A stretch of 64,000 nt of DNA from Gymnothorax reevesii (taxonomy: Eukaryota > Chordata > Actinopteri > Anguilliformes > Muraenidae): the NCBI GenBank assembly GCA_029721435.1, contig CM056574.1:31605001-31669000 (forward strand). The letters are read 5' to 3'. Positions 44,395 through 56,598 of the stretch are shown here, in pieces. How positions within the stretch are numbered: position 1 is the first letter of the stretch; each line of letters begins with the position of its first letter. Both the position numbers and the translations under genes were made by a program. The notes beneath the pieces were generated by a model. That model was not told the origin of the DNA. It made no database searches and was given only the letters and a program-made list of their open reading frames with translations.

Positions 44395-44640
44395 TTATTA
44401 TTATCCCCCGCCACTAAGTGCGATTGGGGATATTGGATTGGGGTCCGTGCGTCCGGTCCACAATGGGGAAACTGTTATTACCTTGATGAGTGAAATTTTG
44501 TCTGCTTAATAAGCTACTCTTAATCTACGTTGAGTTTGAAAATAGATGTTGAAGCATTTTTTTTTTTACTGAGTTATGGCCCTTAGTTGTGGTGGGAGAT
44601 AGTGATGACACTGTTGTCTTGATCCAAAAGGTTTGGAGGT
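44395..44640. repeat. dispersed repeat, cccgcc type
   Basis: Starts ttatcccccgccactaagtg with a gtccgtgcgtccg block; resembles widespread low-copy interspersed repeats. Boundaries approximate. Confidence 0.4.
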
Positions 44641-45011
44641 CATTAGGGGTTTTTTTTTTTGCAAGTATCAGCTAAGACTTCATGTTCCTCTTGGTTACTT
44701 GTGGATTTTGCCTTGCCACTTTCTTATTGATTTTATTTTCGTAGGCCTGCCTCTCCTGGGAAGAGTCACCACCACATTTCCTCCGTTTTGGCTTGTTGGT
44801 GTCTCAGAGATTTAGAGAAGTCTTTGCAGGCCTCCCCATACCAATATATTCTTTCCATCTCTTGGAATTTCTTTTCATTGCGGTATAATTTGCTGCTTGA
44901 TGGCACCCAGTTGCCCACTTCACATTGCTAGCTATGTTTGGAGCATTGATGAAATAGGACTGGCTGTAAACGAGCCTGTATGTTTCTCGTCTAATTGCAC
45001 TCAGTTATCAA

Positions 45012-45389
45012 TTAAAGGACCAGTGTGTAAGATTTAGAGCCATCTAGAGGTCAGATTATAGATTGCAACCAACTAGCCATTCCTTTTCTCAGAAATCCTA
45101 CGGTGGCCGCAAAATTTGCGAAAACATGAAAGGCGTTCTCTTGTGTCAGTGCTTTATTCAATTACTTTTTTCCCGTTCTGGGCTACTGTAGAAAAAATGG
45201 CGGCGCAACATGGCGTTCTCCACGGAGGTGAACCCGCTCTCGTGTAAGTTTAAAGGGCTTATTCTAAGCGAAATGAAACTCAAAGATTATTGTTTTCACG
45301 TGATTATACACTTCTAAAAAAGTAGTTTTGAATATTATATTCCATTTCTGCCACAATATCAATCTAAATTCTACACACTGCTCCTTTAA
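45012..45389. mobile_element. 378-bp MITE with TTAAAGGA ends
   Basis: Left end TTAAAGGACCAGTGTGTAAG; right end, reverse-complemented, TTAAAGGAGCAGTGTGTAGA: terminal inverted repeats of about 28 bp. The interior is non-coding and includes aaaatggcggcgcaacatgg. The type is common in fish. A TTAA is present at both ends, but the superfamily is not assigned. Confidence 0.82.
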
Positions 45390-45469
45390 ATGTGGTGATT
45401 TGGCTGATGGAGTAACTTAGGTGGCTATTAGATGTCGGATAATTTTTTACTTACAAGAAATGATCCCTT

Positions 45470-45760
45470 AAAAATTGCACTTGGTGCGTAATCAGATTGG
45501 TCTTCTTATTGTAGCCCCCAGGCCTGGTCATCGTCTTCACCACTTCTGCCCTTTCCATAGAGAATTTCTTGTGAACGCTCTACCGGCCACGAATTTCAAC
45601 CGATTCCTTTAATATTCGATGTCGACATAGGTTATGGTTAGGTCACGACACTTATCAATTTTGCTTGCCAGGGCTACAGAATTGGCCGAATAAATCACAA
45701 TGTCATGTTGAAAATGTGCTTGTTTCAGCCTGTGGCTTCTGAACGCTCTAGAGGTGAGTG
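45470..45760. repeat. dispersed repeat fragment
   Basis: Shares gtgaacgctct, ggccacgaatttcaaccgat, a ttaatattcgatg-type block and aggtcacgaca with 51880-52000 (gtgagcgctct, ggccacaaagttcaaccgat, aaggtcacaaa). Two old copies of one repeat. Confidence 0.55.
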
Positions 45761-46326
45761 TATTGGCGATATCACAAGTGGGTGCTCGGGCGGGGGGGGC
45801 TACACCCGTGCAGTCTCGGGTGACTAGGCTGTCTAGTATTGAAATTTGCATCAAGTTCTGAAACAAGTAAATGTGAAAAATAATCAGAAACATTTGAAAT
45901 CCTGAAGGGAGGCAGTACTTTTCTCCTGGTATTGTATGTTCTTTCAGGGTGGGTGAACAGGGACCAAATTAGTGCGCTTTCCACGGCGCTTTCTGAAAGT
46001 GGCTTTTGCATAAACCTCTTTAAACAGGCGCTAAAGCGCCTGGGCTGGGATGAGATCAGATCAGCCCAGTCACTGAGACCGTGTTTGGGCTGAGATTACG
46101 ACTGAGGAGGCTGAAGGTGATAACTCCGCAGTCCACACTCTGAGAATCCTGCAGTTATTATTATTATTGTTATTATTTCTTGTGCATCCCCATGACAGCC
46201 AGCGGCAATGCCGTGTTGCCACAGTAACGTCACCCTCCCGCCCCTCTTATCTTCCTCTTCAGTTTTCTTCATTTCACATCTCTCTGCAGATACTTGGCTG
46301 ACCTGTGTGGTATCACCACCCCCGTC

Positions 46327-46333
<7 letters not shown>
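45761..46333. other. non-coding DNA, no gene seen
   Basis: Nothing recognisable. Confidence 0.5.

Positions 46334-46380
<47 letters not shown>
46334..46380. repeat. (TG)n microsatellite
   Basis: Pure TG run of about 47 bp. Confidence 0.97.
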
Positions 46381-46399
46381 CTGTTGCTGCCTCAGAGGA

Positions 46400-46815
46400 A
46401 CTGTGTGGGTGACATAGTCTTAGGGGTTTTGGTGTGTGTATGTGCGTGTGTGTGTGCGCGTGCGTGGACGTGTATTCCTACCCCTTGCGGGAACCAAATG
46501 TCCCCACAAGGGAAGTAAACTATTTTAGGCTTAGGAGTATAGGTTTTTGTTGGGTTAAGGTTAGCATTAGGGTTAGGGATAGTGTTTAGTGCATTTGGTT
46601 AAGGTCAAGATAGCTAAGGAATGAATGAAGTCTATGGAATGTCCCGCTAAACATGAAAACACAAAGTTTTTGTGTAAAATTGTGTTAGCGTGAATGTGTG
46701 CATGTATATGTGTGCACATATGTGCATCCATGTGCTCGAGTGTGTGTTTGCGTGTGTGTGTGTTTACGTGTGTGTGTGTGTTTGTATATGTATGCGCGCG
46801 CACGTGTGTGTGATG
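46400..46815. repeat. GT-rich complex repeat
   Basis: Contains gggaaccaaatgtccccaca, then ggttaaggttagcattaggg, then GT/CG-rich runs to 46815. The ccccacaag / ggttagg combination beside a TG microsatellite is a familiar compound repeat of vertebrate genomes. Confidence 0.6.
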
Positions 46816-47539
46816 AAATTGGCTGTGTCGTGTATACATGGTGGGATTCCTTAACATACAGAGCTCTCTCACTCTGCTGTTGCATAGTGCGGTAAGCAGG
46901 ACTGAACATTACGCAATGCTCACTGTTTGTCCATCAGTCATTCTGTGCATGCGCCTTCCTACATCAGAGGGAGGATATTTTGGTGTCCTTGGTGATTGAT
47001 GATATTTGGATTCCTCCAGCTCTACCCCCATCCCCTCCTCATTTTAATTCTGTGGCACAGGGAAGATGTGAGGCCTGTAGACAGAGAAAAGTAAGCAAAC
47101 CAGGCTGTTTAATAATATCCTGGAATAAATGAGTACATGCGGAAAAAATGCTGTTGAACATCCATTTTTCTAATTGGAAGCAAAGGGGAGTATTATCCAG
47201 GCTTTACCGCGACAGGCCGCGCTCATGATGGCTGTGCCTAAGCATTAATCTCGGCTGCAGTCTCGCCAGCCGCTCCGTCTACCAGCGACTGCGTTTACCG
47301 TGTTCGTGGAGTGGTTATTATGAGCACTTTGGTCACTGAGCAACAAAGAGCGGGTGTTTGTAACCTGGATCGAACACTGAGGATTCCCTTGCCTGGGCAT
47401 TTGTTATTCTCCACCCCTCTTCTGATTGGTTCTTTTTCACCATCAGTGGTGATGGGTTTTATCCCAGCTTCTGATTGCATTAAATTAGATAAATGCATTT
47501 CCTATGCATGACAGTTGGTGGCACCGCTGTTTTTTAAGG
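46816..47539. other. non-coding DNA, no gene seen
   Basis: Unique sequence without recognisable genes. Confidence 0.5.
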
Positions 47540-47788
47540 TTAAAGGTCCCCTATTATGTCACCAGGTGCACAGCCAATTAGTAATTGCACGCCATTTCAT
47601 CTTTCCCCTCTTAACATCATATGGGGAAGTGACCAACCAGAGGCAAGAAGAACTGATCTACTTCAGCCAAGCAGTCAATTAGATTTCATTTTTTTGGGTG
47701 GTCATGTGATGTCATGAACGGGAGATTTTGAACTGGCTCATAATGGCTTATTAACTGTGCACCTGGTGACATAATAGGGGCTCTTTAA
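47540..47788. mobile_element. 249-bp MITE with TTAAAG ends
   Basis: Left TTAAAGGTCCCCTATTATGT; right, reverse-complemented, TTAAAGAGCCCCTATTATGT, both continuing CACCAGGTGCACAG: about 34-bp inverted repeats with two mismatches. Non-coding interior. Confidence 0.85.
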
Positions 47789-49971
47789 TAACGAAGACCA
47801 ATCAGTAGAATGAGTTGCCAATTTATGCACATTAAACAGCACCGACTTGCAAAAAATTTGTTTGCTTACTGTATGTGAAGCCTTTTTGCTGGAGCATTTA
47901 GTTCAATGCTGGTTCAATCTGCATAAATGTATTACTTTTAATGCTTAAAGCTGAATCAAATACCACACTGAGGTGAATCGCATACATACTACTTTCATAA
48001 TCTTCATTAATAAAGTTACATAACAGAAGATGGAATCTGAAAAGTATAGATTTTTTTTTCTAATTAAGTACTCAGATGATTGCCATCCTCACAGTCTCAC
48101 TTTGTGGTCTCCTAATCTCTTTATCATTATAACTTCTTAATCATCATGGGCTACTTATTGGTTTTGATTACTCAGCGCATAAATGCTTTAATTATCAGTC
48201 ATTCAAAGTGTTCAGGAACAGGTCAATGGTAATGCTCCATTAAAATGTGAATAGACTGCCTACCTTGACAAAGCATTTAATCATATTTCATTGCATAAAT
48301 TGAACAATTACGTGTATGCTGTCTTGGACCAAGATGGATCCAAATCCAAGCTGAATAATACATATTTGTCAGGATGGATGGCTGGTCTTCAAATTTGTCC
48401 CATTAGCTAAGAAACTGCCTTACATTAGCCCTGTGGATAAATGTTTGGAAGCTATGCCTCCTGGGCTCTTTAATTGCTCAGTTGATTAATAACAGTTAAA
48501 GATAATGAGATTATTTTCTGTGGTTCGAGCCCACAGTTTGGGAAATGTGCTGTGCGTTTGGTATGATTGTCTTCAAAATGACACGGATACATTGCAATTT
48601 TGTTTTTTTTTTTGCATGTAAGGCATAGTATTTTTATTTATCTGTACATCTATCTGTACATTTTGTATCATTTCAGGTGGTTTAGCTGCGTTGCTTTAAG
48701 TGTATATTGTATGTTTGGTTTCTGGGTGCACAGATATGTGTTTTTTTGTGTGTTCATGTGTTGCTGTATATTTAGGAGGGCAAACAAAAATTAAAGCTGT
48801 ACGGCCATTAATATTTTCATCATTTAAGTCATAAACAGAATTTTCCGGGGCACCACTGTAATTTTCTTTCTCAGTATTCAAATAAAGGATTCATGATATT
48901 ACTTTGCCAGTTTGATCAGAATTTGCTCTGTTCAGAAGAATTTTATCTTTTAAACGCATGTTGTTGGAAAAACAACCAGCCTGAAGAATGTGACCCGTGT
49001 GGCAACATCATCTGGAGGCTTCCCTCAAGTTGCTCGATATTCTGGGAACGAAATTCAAACTGGACTGACGGAATGTCCGATTGAGTCAACAAAAAAATAA
49101 AGATGCAAAATTACAGCATAGTATGTTGTTGGCAATACTGAAGAGTTGTATAAATTTATTTTAAAACCAACATGCCTCTTTCTGTTGCAGCAAATCCATC
49201 CGTTCAGTGATAATTCAAGGCTATAGTTCCGAGATTGTGTAGATCAAGTATGCTGAATGAACAGAAATAGGTCTGATCACAGGTCGGCTTCAAACTTCAC
49301 GCGTGTGCACACGCGCTTCCTCCTGCAGTTCGTCTGCGCTATATGAAACGAGGAAGACACAATATTTGCCATGGTATTCCCCCCAACTAAATATGTTATC
49401 GTGACTAAAAAGAGCTGTAATTTTGCTGCATGTCACAAAAATAAATGTACATCATAATGTCTGTATTTCGAGAAGAACTAAATTATGTCAGTTTTGTCAA
49501 ATGTGAAAGGCCAAACAGCTTTCAACTGCCAGAAAAGGCAGGTTTTCTTTCGTTGACCTGAAATCCTAATTCTAGAGTAACAGGAGTGACTCGCAAGCAG
49601 TCGTGGCAAACTGGACCCACCCTGTGGCGTCTGATGAAACGGCTGTCCTAGTGGACGCGCTCGCCAAACAGTCTCTCACATATACAGATATGCACCCACG
49701 GTCTTTAACACAACCGCACATGTTGTGCCTCATTCACACCTACAGATTTAGTCCTTAGCAGTTTGAAACTGGGCAAATTGATGGCGTAGGTGTAAAACCA
49801 GAGCCTGCAGCCCACTCATTCATTACCATGAAAGTTTTCAGTCAGCAAGGCATTTCCTGTATTGTCATGTATCTGTGAATCCAGTGGAGAATAGGGTGCC
49901 TGCAGGCTGCCTTTACAAGCGCCCAAATGCTCTTACACCTAAAAAAGCCGAGGAGTGCTCTCCTTGCCCTT
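47789..49971. other. non-coding DNA; possible conserved element
   Basis: No gene. 48000-48560 is repeat-free, AT-rich and dense in TAAT/ATTA-type homeodomain core motifs; see findings. The B-box-like ggttcgagccc near 48523 does not belong to a foldable tRNA. Confidence 0.45.
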
Positions 49972-50165
49972 GTATGGCCAATGGGTGCCCTTCAGGGTGG
50001 GCATTGTATGTTTTTATGGCCAATGGGTGTCTTTCAGGGGGGCAGTGTGTGTTTGCATGGCCAATGGGTGCACTGCTCTGTGGGCAATGTGTTTGAGTGG
50101 CCATTGGATGCACTCCTGGGTGTATTGCAGTGGAAAATGGGTGCTATTTACCTTGGGTGCCCTTC
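49972..50165. repeat. 41-bp minisatellite, about 4 copies
   Basis: Units start at about 49974, 50016, 50057 and 50098 with the motif atggccaatgggtg followed by a G-rich tggg-cagtgtgttt part; the last copies are diverged. The plus-strand open frames here are by-products of the repeat. Confidence 0.85.
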
Positions 50166-51525
50166 AAGATGGATAGAGCATGAAGAATTAAAGGATTAGG
50201 TAAGCAGATCATTGTGCAATGTAACATTAGAATTTGAAATGTGAATATAAGATTTTGATTTCTTTAAAAGCAATTAATCCTATTTGAATGGTCTTTGTGG
50301 CATACCTTTCAGGATATGATTTTAGGTTACTGCTGCCAATTTCCTGTTACTCTTTGAAGTGAGTTGCTGTGGCCTATTATTGGCCAGGCTGACATCAAAA
50401 GGGTTCACATGGCCCAAAAAAACACCATTTCCTTTGCTGCTCCTGTCAGTGTCTGTTTTCCATCACTGCGGGAAACAATATAAACATCTCTGACCTTGAT
50501 CCTGTTTGCTGGTGGAGTTATTGTATTACATTACATTTCATTCGTTTAACTGGCACTTTTAGCCACGGCCATTTACAATGCAAGAAAGCATCCCCCCGAG
50601 TAAAACGAGCAACGGTGCCAGACCAGCATGAGAAGATTCCCAGAACTGCAAATGTAAACGTAGCATCTTTTAAACCACTAAATGCTGATCCTGCAAAACA
50701 TATCAGTTTGCTCAATGCACAAAGTCGCGAGTATATTGAGATAACAAGCCGTAAAGAACCCGGAAACCGTGAGAAAATCGATATGAGCTTGAATTAATTG
50801 CGCTAGGTAGGAGTTCTCTGGGGTGCAGGTGGGAATGTGGACAAGAGATGCGGAGGACATGAGGCACTGTGATGAGGTGAGTTTGATCTGCATTGGAAAA
50901 TTGCCAGTGAATCTGAACCGCAGACAGTTTGGCCTGCGGTCGTTGTCTGCGAGGTGACTCAAATTTGTTGACCGCAGAGCGATCTTCTGTTCCAGGTTTC
51001 TCCTCTTTGAAGACTTATTGTTTCCTGTATGTCATGAAGGTCCAGGCTTCACTGTGAACATCATATGGCTTCTGTAGACACGTACTGCACCTGTCGAAAT
51101 GGTGACTAACTCAACACTGTGACTGTTGCTTCAATGATGAGACCGCAACTTCACAGTGTATGGATTTTCTTTGGATCCTTTTGTTCCGCTGCAGTGTGAC
51201 TTTGAGATACTAGCGCCCTTCTAGTTGGATTGATGGGTATTCCTCAGAGTTATATTGAGTCAGACAGACTAGAGGGAGAAAAGGCGTCTCATTTTTATTC
51301 TTAAATATTAGCATCAGCAAATATGTGAGGACGGCAGAACTTTAAATTCAAGCAAATCTTACCCAAAACCCATTGTCGACAAACATCCCAGATAAAATTT
51401 AATGCTCACTTAATTTTATCTCTGCAATATTTATAGCCAACACCAAAAAAAAAGACAGATACCCAGATGCTAACAGTGACTCCAATTACTAGTGGACGCC
51501 AAACATCTATAAATAAATTTAATTA
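50166..51525. other. non-coding DNA, no gene seen
   Basis: Around 50520-50580 (ttacattacatttcattcgt ... ttttagcca) there may be a decayed copy of a common fish interspersed repeat; otherwise nothing recognisable. Confidence 0.4.
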
Positions 51526-51850
51526 TGCCCATCCATCCATCGCCTAACCCGCTTATTCATGGCCCGGGTCACTGGGGGGGCGGCGTCCCATAATTCAAGT
51601 GCGAGCGAGAAGGACAGTTTGCTACTCCATTGCTGTGTGCGCACGCCATCGGCTCACACACTCATAGCTATGGGCTATTTAGAGTGTTCAGTTAGTGTAA
51701 AATGCATGTCGGCGCACTTAGGGAGGAAACCAGCTCCTGAAAGAAACCCAAACACTTACTGGGATCTCTTGCAGATTCCTCAGCCTTGTGGCCGTAAGGT
51801 AACAGTGCGTTTCTCACATCGCCTCCATCCCACCTATGTTTAATTGTGTT
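51526..51850. repeat. dispersed repeat, ccatccatc type
   Basis: Starts catccatccatcgcctaacc and gcttattcatggcccgggtc; later gctatttagagtgttcagtt and ggaggaaacca. This block order matches a widespread interspersed repeat; a related 3' part is at 62405-62630. Confidence 0.6.
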
Positions 51851-52498
51851 CCCGGGCGATGAGTCGGGTAAACTATGGATCATCAACAGTCACGCCAAAT
51901 TTCTAGTGAGCGCTCTGCTGGCCACAAAGTTCAACCGATTTGTTTCATATTTGGGGTGGGCCTTTTGTGTGGTAAGGTCACAAAGCCTATCGATTTTAGG
52001 AGTAATTGCTTACAGGCGTCTGAAGATGCATGTTGACCAGCAGGCGACCAAGTGTCTGGTTATATTCAGGTCCATAAGCATGTGGGCAGCGACAGAACTT
52101 TCATCATTCTTGCTTTGTATGCCACCTCAATGGATATAAATAAAACTGCATGTACTGAAGAACAGACTTTCAGCTTTATTTTATCATTTTATTAGCTCAC
52201 CCGGTCTAACGGACTGAAGGGAGCTTATGCGATCAGGCGGCGGTGTCGGCGTTGATGTCTGAGTTAACTTTGATCTTCTGCCGAACCACAGAAGGGATCA
52301 AAGTGAAATTTGGTGGGGAGCTAAATATGGATGTACAAATCATAAATTGGTCGATTGGTGCAAATCCGTCCCTAAGTGGCGCTATAGAGATGTATAATGC
52401 TTTTCAGGCAATATCTTCTGCACCATAAGTCATAGAAACAAAATTTTTTTTGTTAGATTCTGTTAATCAAGACAAATCAACCCATGTAAGTACCACCG

Positions 52499-52501
<3 letters not shown>

Positions 52502-52543
<42 letters not shown>
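52502..52543. repeat. (TG)n microsatellite
   Basis: Pure TG run of about 42 bp inside the dispersed repeat; the second unit has no TG run at that position. Confidence 0.96.
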
Positions 52544-52544
<1 letters not shown>

Positions 52545-52957
52545 ACGCAAATTTTCCACTATTTTGAATTGTTTGTAAATACATTTCTATGTCCTCCTGG
52601 ACGGTGCAATTGATTTGTGTAAAATTTGCTAGACAGCATTTTTTGACTAACATCTAAGATCCCAGCTTAAAGAATATTGTTAAGTGAAAGGATGTAGGGA
52701 CAGTAAGCCAATGAATTTTGAGGGCGTGGCCTCTATAGATATAATTTGCTGTAAATCCTGAATTCAATGACCAACCCTCACCAAACTTGAGATCTGCCAT
52801 CCACAGGCAAGTTCAGTGGAACGCACTGAATTTGGCATAAATCTGTCCATAGGTGGCTCAGTAGCAAACAAATGGCCATAACTCCTAAACCATTTGTCCG
52901 ATCAACTTGAAGTTTTGCATGCTACATGTTATGAACATGGTTTGCTATGAAAATCTA

Positions 52958-54531
52958 CAAAACCCAAAACCAGTGAAGTTGGCACTTATGTAAATCGTAG
53001 ATAAAAACAGAATACAATGATTTGCAAATCCTTTTCAACTTATATTCAATTGAATACACCGCAAAGACAAAATGTTTAATGTTCAAACTGAGAAACTTTC
53101 TTTTTTTTTGCAAATAATCATAAACTTAGAATTTAAAGGCAGCAACGCATTGCAAAAAAGTTGGCACAGGGGCCTTTTTACCACTGTGTTACATCGCCTT
53201 TCCTTTTAACGACACTCAGTAAACGTTTAGGAACTGAGGAGACCAATTTTTGAAGCTTTTCAGGTGGAACTCTTTCCCATTCTTGCTTGATGTACAGCTT
53301 ATGTTGTTCAACAGTCCGGGGTCTCTGTTGTCGTATTTTATGCTTCATAATGCGCCACACATTTTCAATGGGAGACAGGTCTGGACTACAGGCAGGCCAG
53401 TCTAGTACCCGCACTCTTTTACTACAGAGCCATGCTGTTGTAACACTTGCAGAATGTGGCTTGGCATTGTCTTGCTGAAATAAGCCGGGGCGTCCATGAA
53501 AAAGACATTGCTTGGATGGCAACATATGTTGCTCCAAAACCTGTATGCACCTTTCAGCATTAATGGTGCCTTCACATATGTGTAAGTTTCCCTTGGGCAC
53601 TAATACACCCCCATACCATCACAGATGCTGGCTTTTGAACTTTGCGCCTATAACAGTCCGGATGGTTCTTTTCCTCTTTGGTCCGGAGGACACGACGTCC
53701 ACAGTTTCCAAAAACAATTTGAAATATGGACTCGTCAGACCACAGAACACTTTTCCACTTTGCATCAGTCCATCTTAGATGAGCTTGGGCCCAGCGAAGC
53801 CGGCGGCGTTTCTGGGTGCTGTTGATAAATGGCTTTCGCTTTGCATTGTGGAGTTTTAACTTGCACTTGTAGATGTAGCGACGAACTGTAGTTACTGACG
53901 TGGTTTTCTGAAGTGTTCTTGAGCCCATGTGGTGATGTCCTTTACACACTGATGTCGGTTTTTGATGCAGTACCGCCTGAGGGATCGAAGGTCACGGGCA
54001 TTCAATGTTAGTTTTCGGCCTTGTCGCTTACGTGCAGTGATTTCTCCAGATTCTCTGAACCTTTTGACGATATTAAGGACCGTAGATGATGAAATCCCTA
54101 AATTTCTTGCAATAGCTCGTTGAGGAACGTTGTTTTTAAACTGTTCAACAATCAGCTCACTCATTTGTTCACTAAGTGGTGACCCTCGCCCCATCCTTGT
54201 TTGTGAATGACAGAGCATTTCAGGGAAGCTGCTTTTATACCCAATCATGGCACCCACCTGTTCCCAATGAGCCCGTTCACCAGTGGCATGTTCCAAATAA
54301 GTGTTTCATGAGCATTCCTCAGCTCTCTCAGTGTTTTTTGCCACCAGCTTTTTTGAAACATATTGCTGGCATCCACTCCAAAAATTACAAAGTTTACCTC
54401 TTTGAACATTGAGTAACTTGTCTTTGCAGTGTATTCAATTGAATATAGGCTAAAAAGGAATTGCAAGTCACTGTATTCTGTTTTTATTTACGATTTACAC
54501 AACGTGCCAACTTCACTGGTTTTGGGTTTTG
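52958..54531 (-). mobile_element. Tc1-like transposon, near full length
   Basis: 1574 bp with inverted ends CAAAACCCAAAACCAGTGAA followed on both sides by GTTGGCAC, then by closely similar GTAAATCGTA-ATAAAAACAG blocks. It is flanked by TA at 52956-52957 and 54532-54533. A transposase gene on the minus strand fills two thirds of it. It interrupts an older dispersed repeat, so it is the younger insertion. Confidence 0.94.
53178..54194 (-). pseudogene. Tc1-like DD34E transposase, two frameshifts
   Basis: The start at 54194 (MGRGSPLSEQMSELIVEQF) matches the equivalent start of the copy at 8188. The helix-turn-helix part has VPQRAIARNLGISSSTVLNI and VKRFRESGEITARKRQGRK. The catalytic domain has VLWSDESIF (first Asp), FQQDNAKPHS (second Asp) and WPACSPDLSPIENVW (Glu), with 34 residues between the last two: a DD34E triad. 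The coding sequence is essentially complete, but three frames are needed, with shifts near 53900-53950 and 53575-53600. The protein would cut and paste the element at TA sites, using the terminal repeats. As read, it is inactive, though its decay is slight compared with the other copies. Confidence 0.92.
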
Positions 54532-55205
54532 TATAAGAACAAAATGATAAATGGAACAACATGGCCAACATCAGCCAATCAAATTTCAGTTGCCCTTATA
54601 CTCACTTTAGCTGTCACCTGTCATCATCAAACTTTATATTCTTGTTAAAGATGTGGAAAAGAGCCAAGTTTATTAAAATGAATTTGATTAGCCATATGGC
54701 TGTGCAAAAGAGTGGTGCATTGTCTTGGCCATTAACTTCTAAACCATAGGGCATAGAAACAAAATTCTTTTTTGTTAGATTCTGTGGGTCAAGACCAATG
54801 AATCCATGTAAGCCACATTCATTTTTGTATTTGAAGACTGCCTGTCATTTTGAATTGTTTGTTAAATCTTTTCTGTTTATCTCCTCCTAAGCAGTGAGAT
54901 CAATTCACACAAAATTTAAGGGCATGGCCTATGTTGCTATGAAGACCTGTACCGCCTTAATGCCAAGTCCAATCATTACCAAACTTGAGATCACACATCT
55001 ACAGGCCATGCAACTTCTTCACACTGAATTTGGTTTGAATATTTCCCTAGGTGGCGCTACAGCACTCTTAAACCATTATGCGAAGAACTTTAAATTTTGT
55101 ATACTTCATAATGCTGAAGGTTGCCATGAAAACCTGGCGAAACTAAGCGATAGTCCAATTAAGATGGCTAAAATCAGCAGGTGGCGCTGTAAAGAGGTAT
55201 AACAA

Positions 55206-56389
55206 ATTTGATTCCTATTTCACAATATATGGCGCAGTAGTAAGAATAACAATGCAAAATTGCATATGTGTTTTCAACCATTTGACTAAATGGTTCTAAT
55301 TTTGCATTTTGCATCTCTGTCGGATCAAATAGTCTTTCCAAGAAGCAAAATAAATCTTTCAATATCTGGCTGCTATTTGTCAAACAGCTGCTATTTCAAA
55401 CACACTGCAGTGACTAATCAATGTGAAATTTGCAGTGCAAAATATTCTGTCCAGAGTTATGTGCCCTGAACTGGAAATTGTGTGGAAAAACTCGTTCAAT
55501 TTGTGTCCTTACTGCTTCAAAACTGATGATTACCTCATGCTGCTCACCACTTGTAGTTTTTTTTCTACACAAATGACAAAATTCATTGTTCTAATGTTGG
55601 ACCCAAGTATAAAAAAACACTACCTCTTGTGAGCTTATATAACACTAAAGCCTGAAATAAACCAAGTGAGCTATTATACCCATGGCACTGATGCACACAC
55701 AAGTTTTCAATAAAGAGTAGTGATGTCATGCACTGTTACATCTGCAATTTTATTTCTCAGTCTTTGTCCTTAGATGGGCCTATGCATAATATACAAGCAT
55801 AAAAACACAAATATTATGGAATGTAATGCTTAATCAAAGCAAAACCCATACAGATGCCTTGGTCATTGCTGAGCTAACTATTTCCTCATAAATCTGTGGC
55901 TGTCTTCAGGACCTGCGTGTTATTGGGGTGTTTCACCTTCAACAAGTGAAATGCATCCTCAGTTGGACTGTAGTCAGGACATTGACGTGTCTGTCCTGGA
56001 GCATTCTACTCCTTTGCCCTATGGGTTGGGTCATTGTACATCTGCACTGTGAAGTGCAGTGAATGAAGTCTGAATCATTTTGTCAGGTGAAGAAGCCCTG
56101 TTCGATTCAGAAATAACCTAGCAGCTTCCGTCTGCTGTCACATCATCAATAAATACAAGAAGAACAATAACTTTGTTGTCATCAAATATTTATATACCAC
56201 TCTGTATTAAAAAATAATGTTTGAAATTGATCCAATAGCCTTGTTCTTGGTGGTGTTGAACTCTCAAGCACGGCAGTGCTCACTGTAATAGAACATTGCA
56301 TAGAAGGAAAATTGTAAATTTCTACCTGTACATAGCGAGATGGTAACCACTGCCAGTCACATTCTTGCAAAAACTTTTCAGCAGTCTCT
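55206..56389. other. non-coding DNA, no gene seen
   Basis: Nothing recognisable; aagtgagctattatacccatgg near 55662 may be another fragment of the ttagctcac-type repeat. Confidence 0.45.
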
Positions 56390-56598
56390 TTTAACCCCTT
56401 TGCGCAGAATACAAAATTATGCCAATTTTTCCTGTTGAGTCAATTTAAGCTTTATAACTCAGTATTTGTGTCACAGAGAGTCTGGAAAATCATTCTAGTG
56501 AAGCTAGACATTTGGAAATTCAATTACAAATTTGTTGAAGAATTAAATATTGGAATTTACAGACACCAGTGTCTACATCTAGGCAAAGGAGTTTTTAA
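56390..56598. mobile_element. MITE copy 1, TTTAACCCCTTTGC ends
   Basis: About 209 bp. Left end TTTTAACCCCTTTGCGCAGA; right end caaaggagtttttaa, roughly inverted. It aligns over its length with 61475-61678: both contain cagaatacaaa, gctttataactcagtatttg, tgtcacagaga and aca-tggtgtct blocks. Confidence 0.7.

Larger units (their letters stand above)
52195..55205. repeat. degenerate long-period dispersed repeat
   Basis: Starts ttagctcacccggtctaacg. Two units of about 740 bp can be aligned: 52430 onward and 54745 onward share catagaaacaaaatt, gttagattctgt, attttgaattgtttgt, atgtcctcct/atctcctcct and accaaacttgagatc. The Tc1-like element at 52958 interrupts the first unit. Class unknown. Confidence 0.65.

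Noticed and set aside
46555..46585. Interstitial telomeric repeat (ttagggttaggg)
   Set aside because: Only about two TTAGGG units, inside a known type of GT/ggttagg complex repeat; not a telomere relic.
48455..48545. B-box-like ggttcgagccc suggesting a tRNA or tRNA-derived SINE
   Set aside because: A T-arm-like hairpin is present, but no acceptor stem, D-arm or A-box lies at the right distance upstream.
49875..50199. Cys/Trp-rich overlapping open frames
   Set aside because: All three frames are open because of the 41-bp minisatellite.
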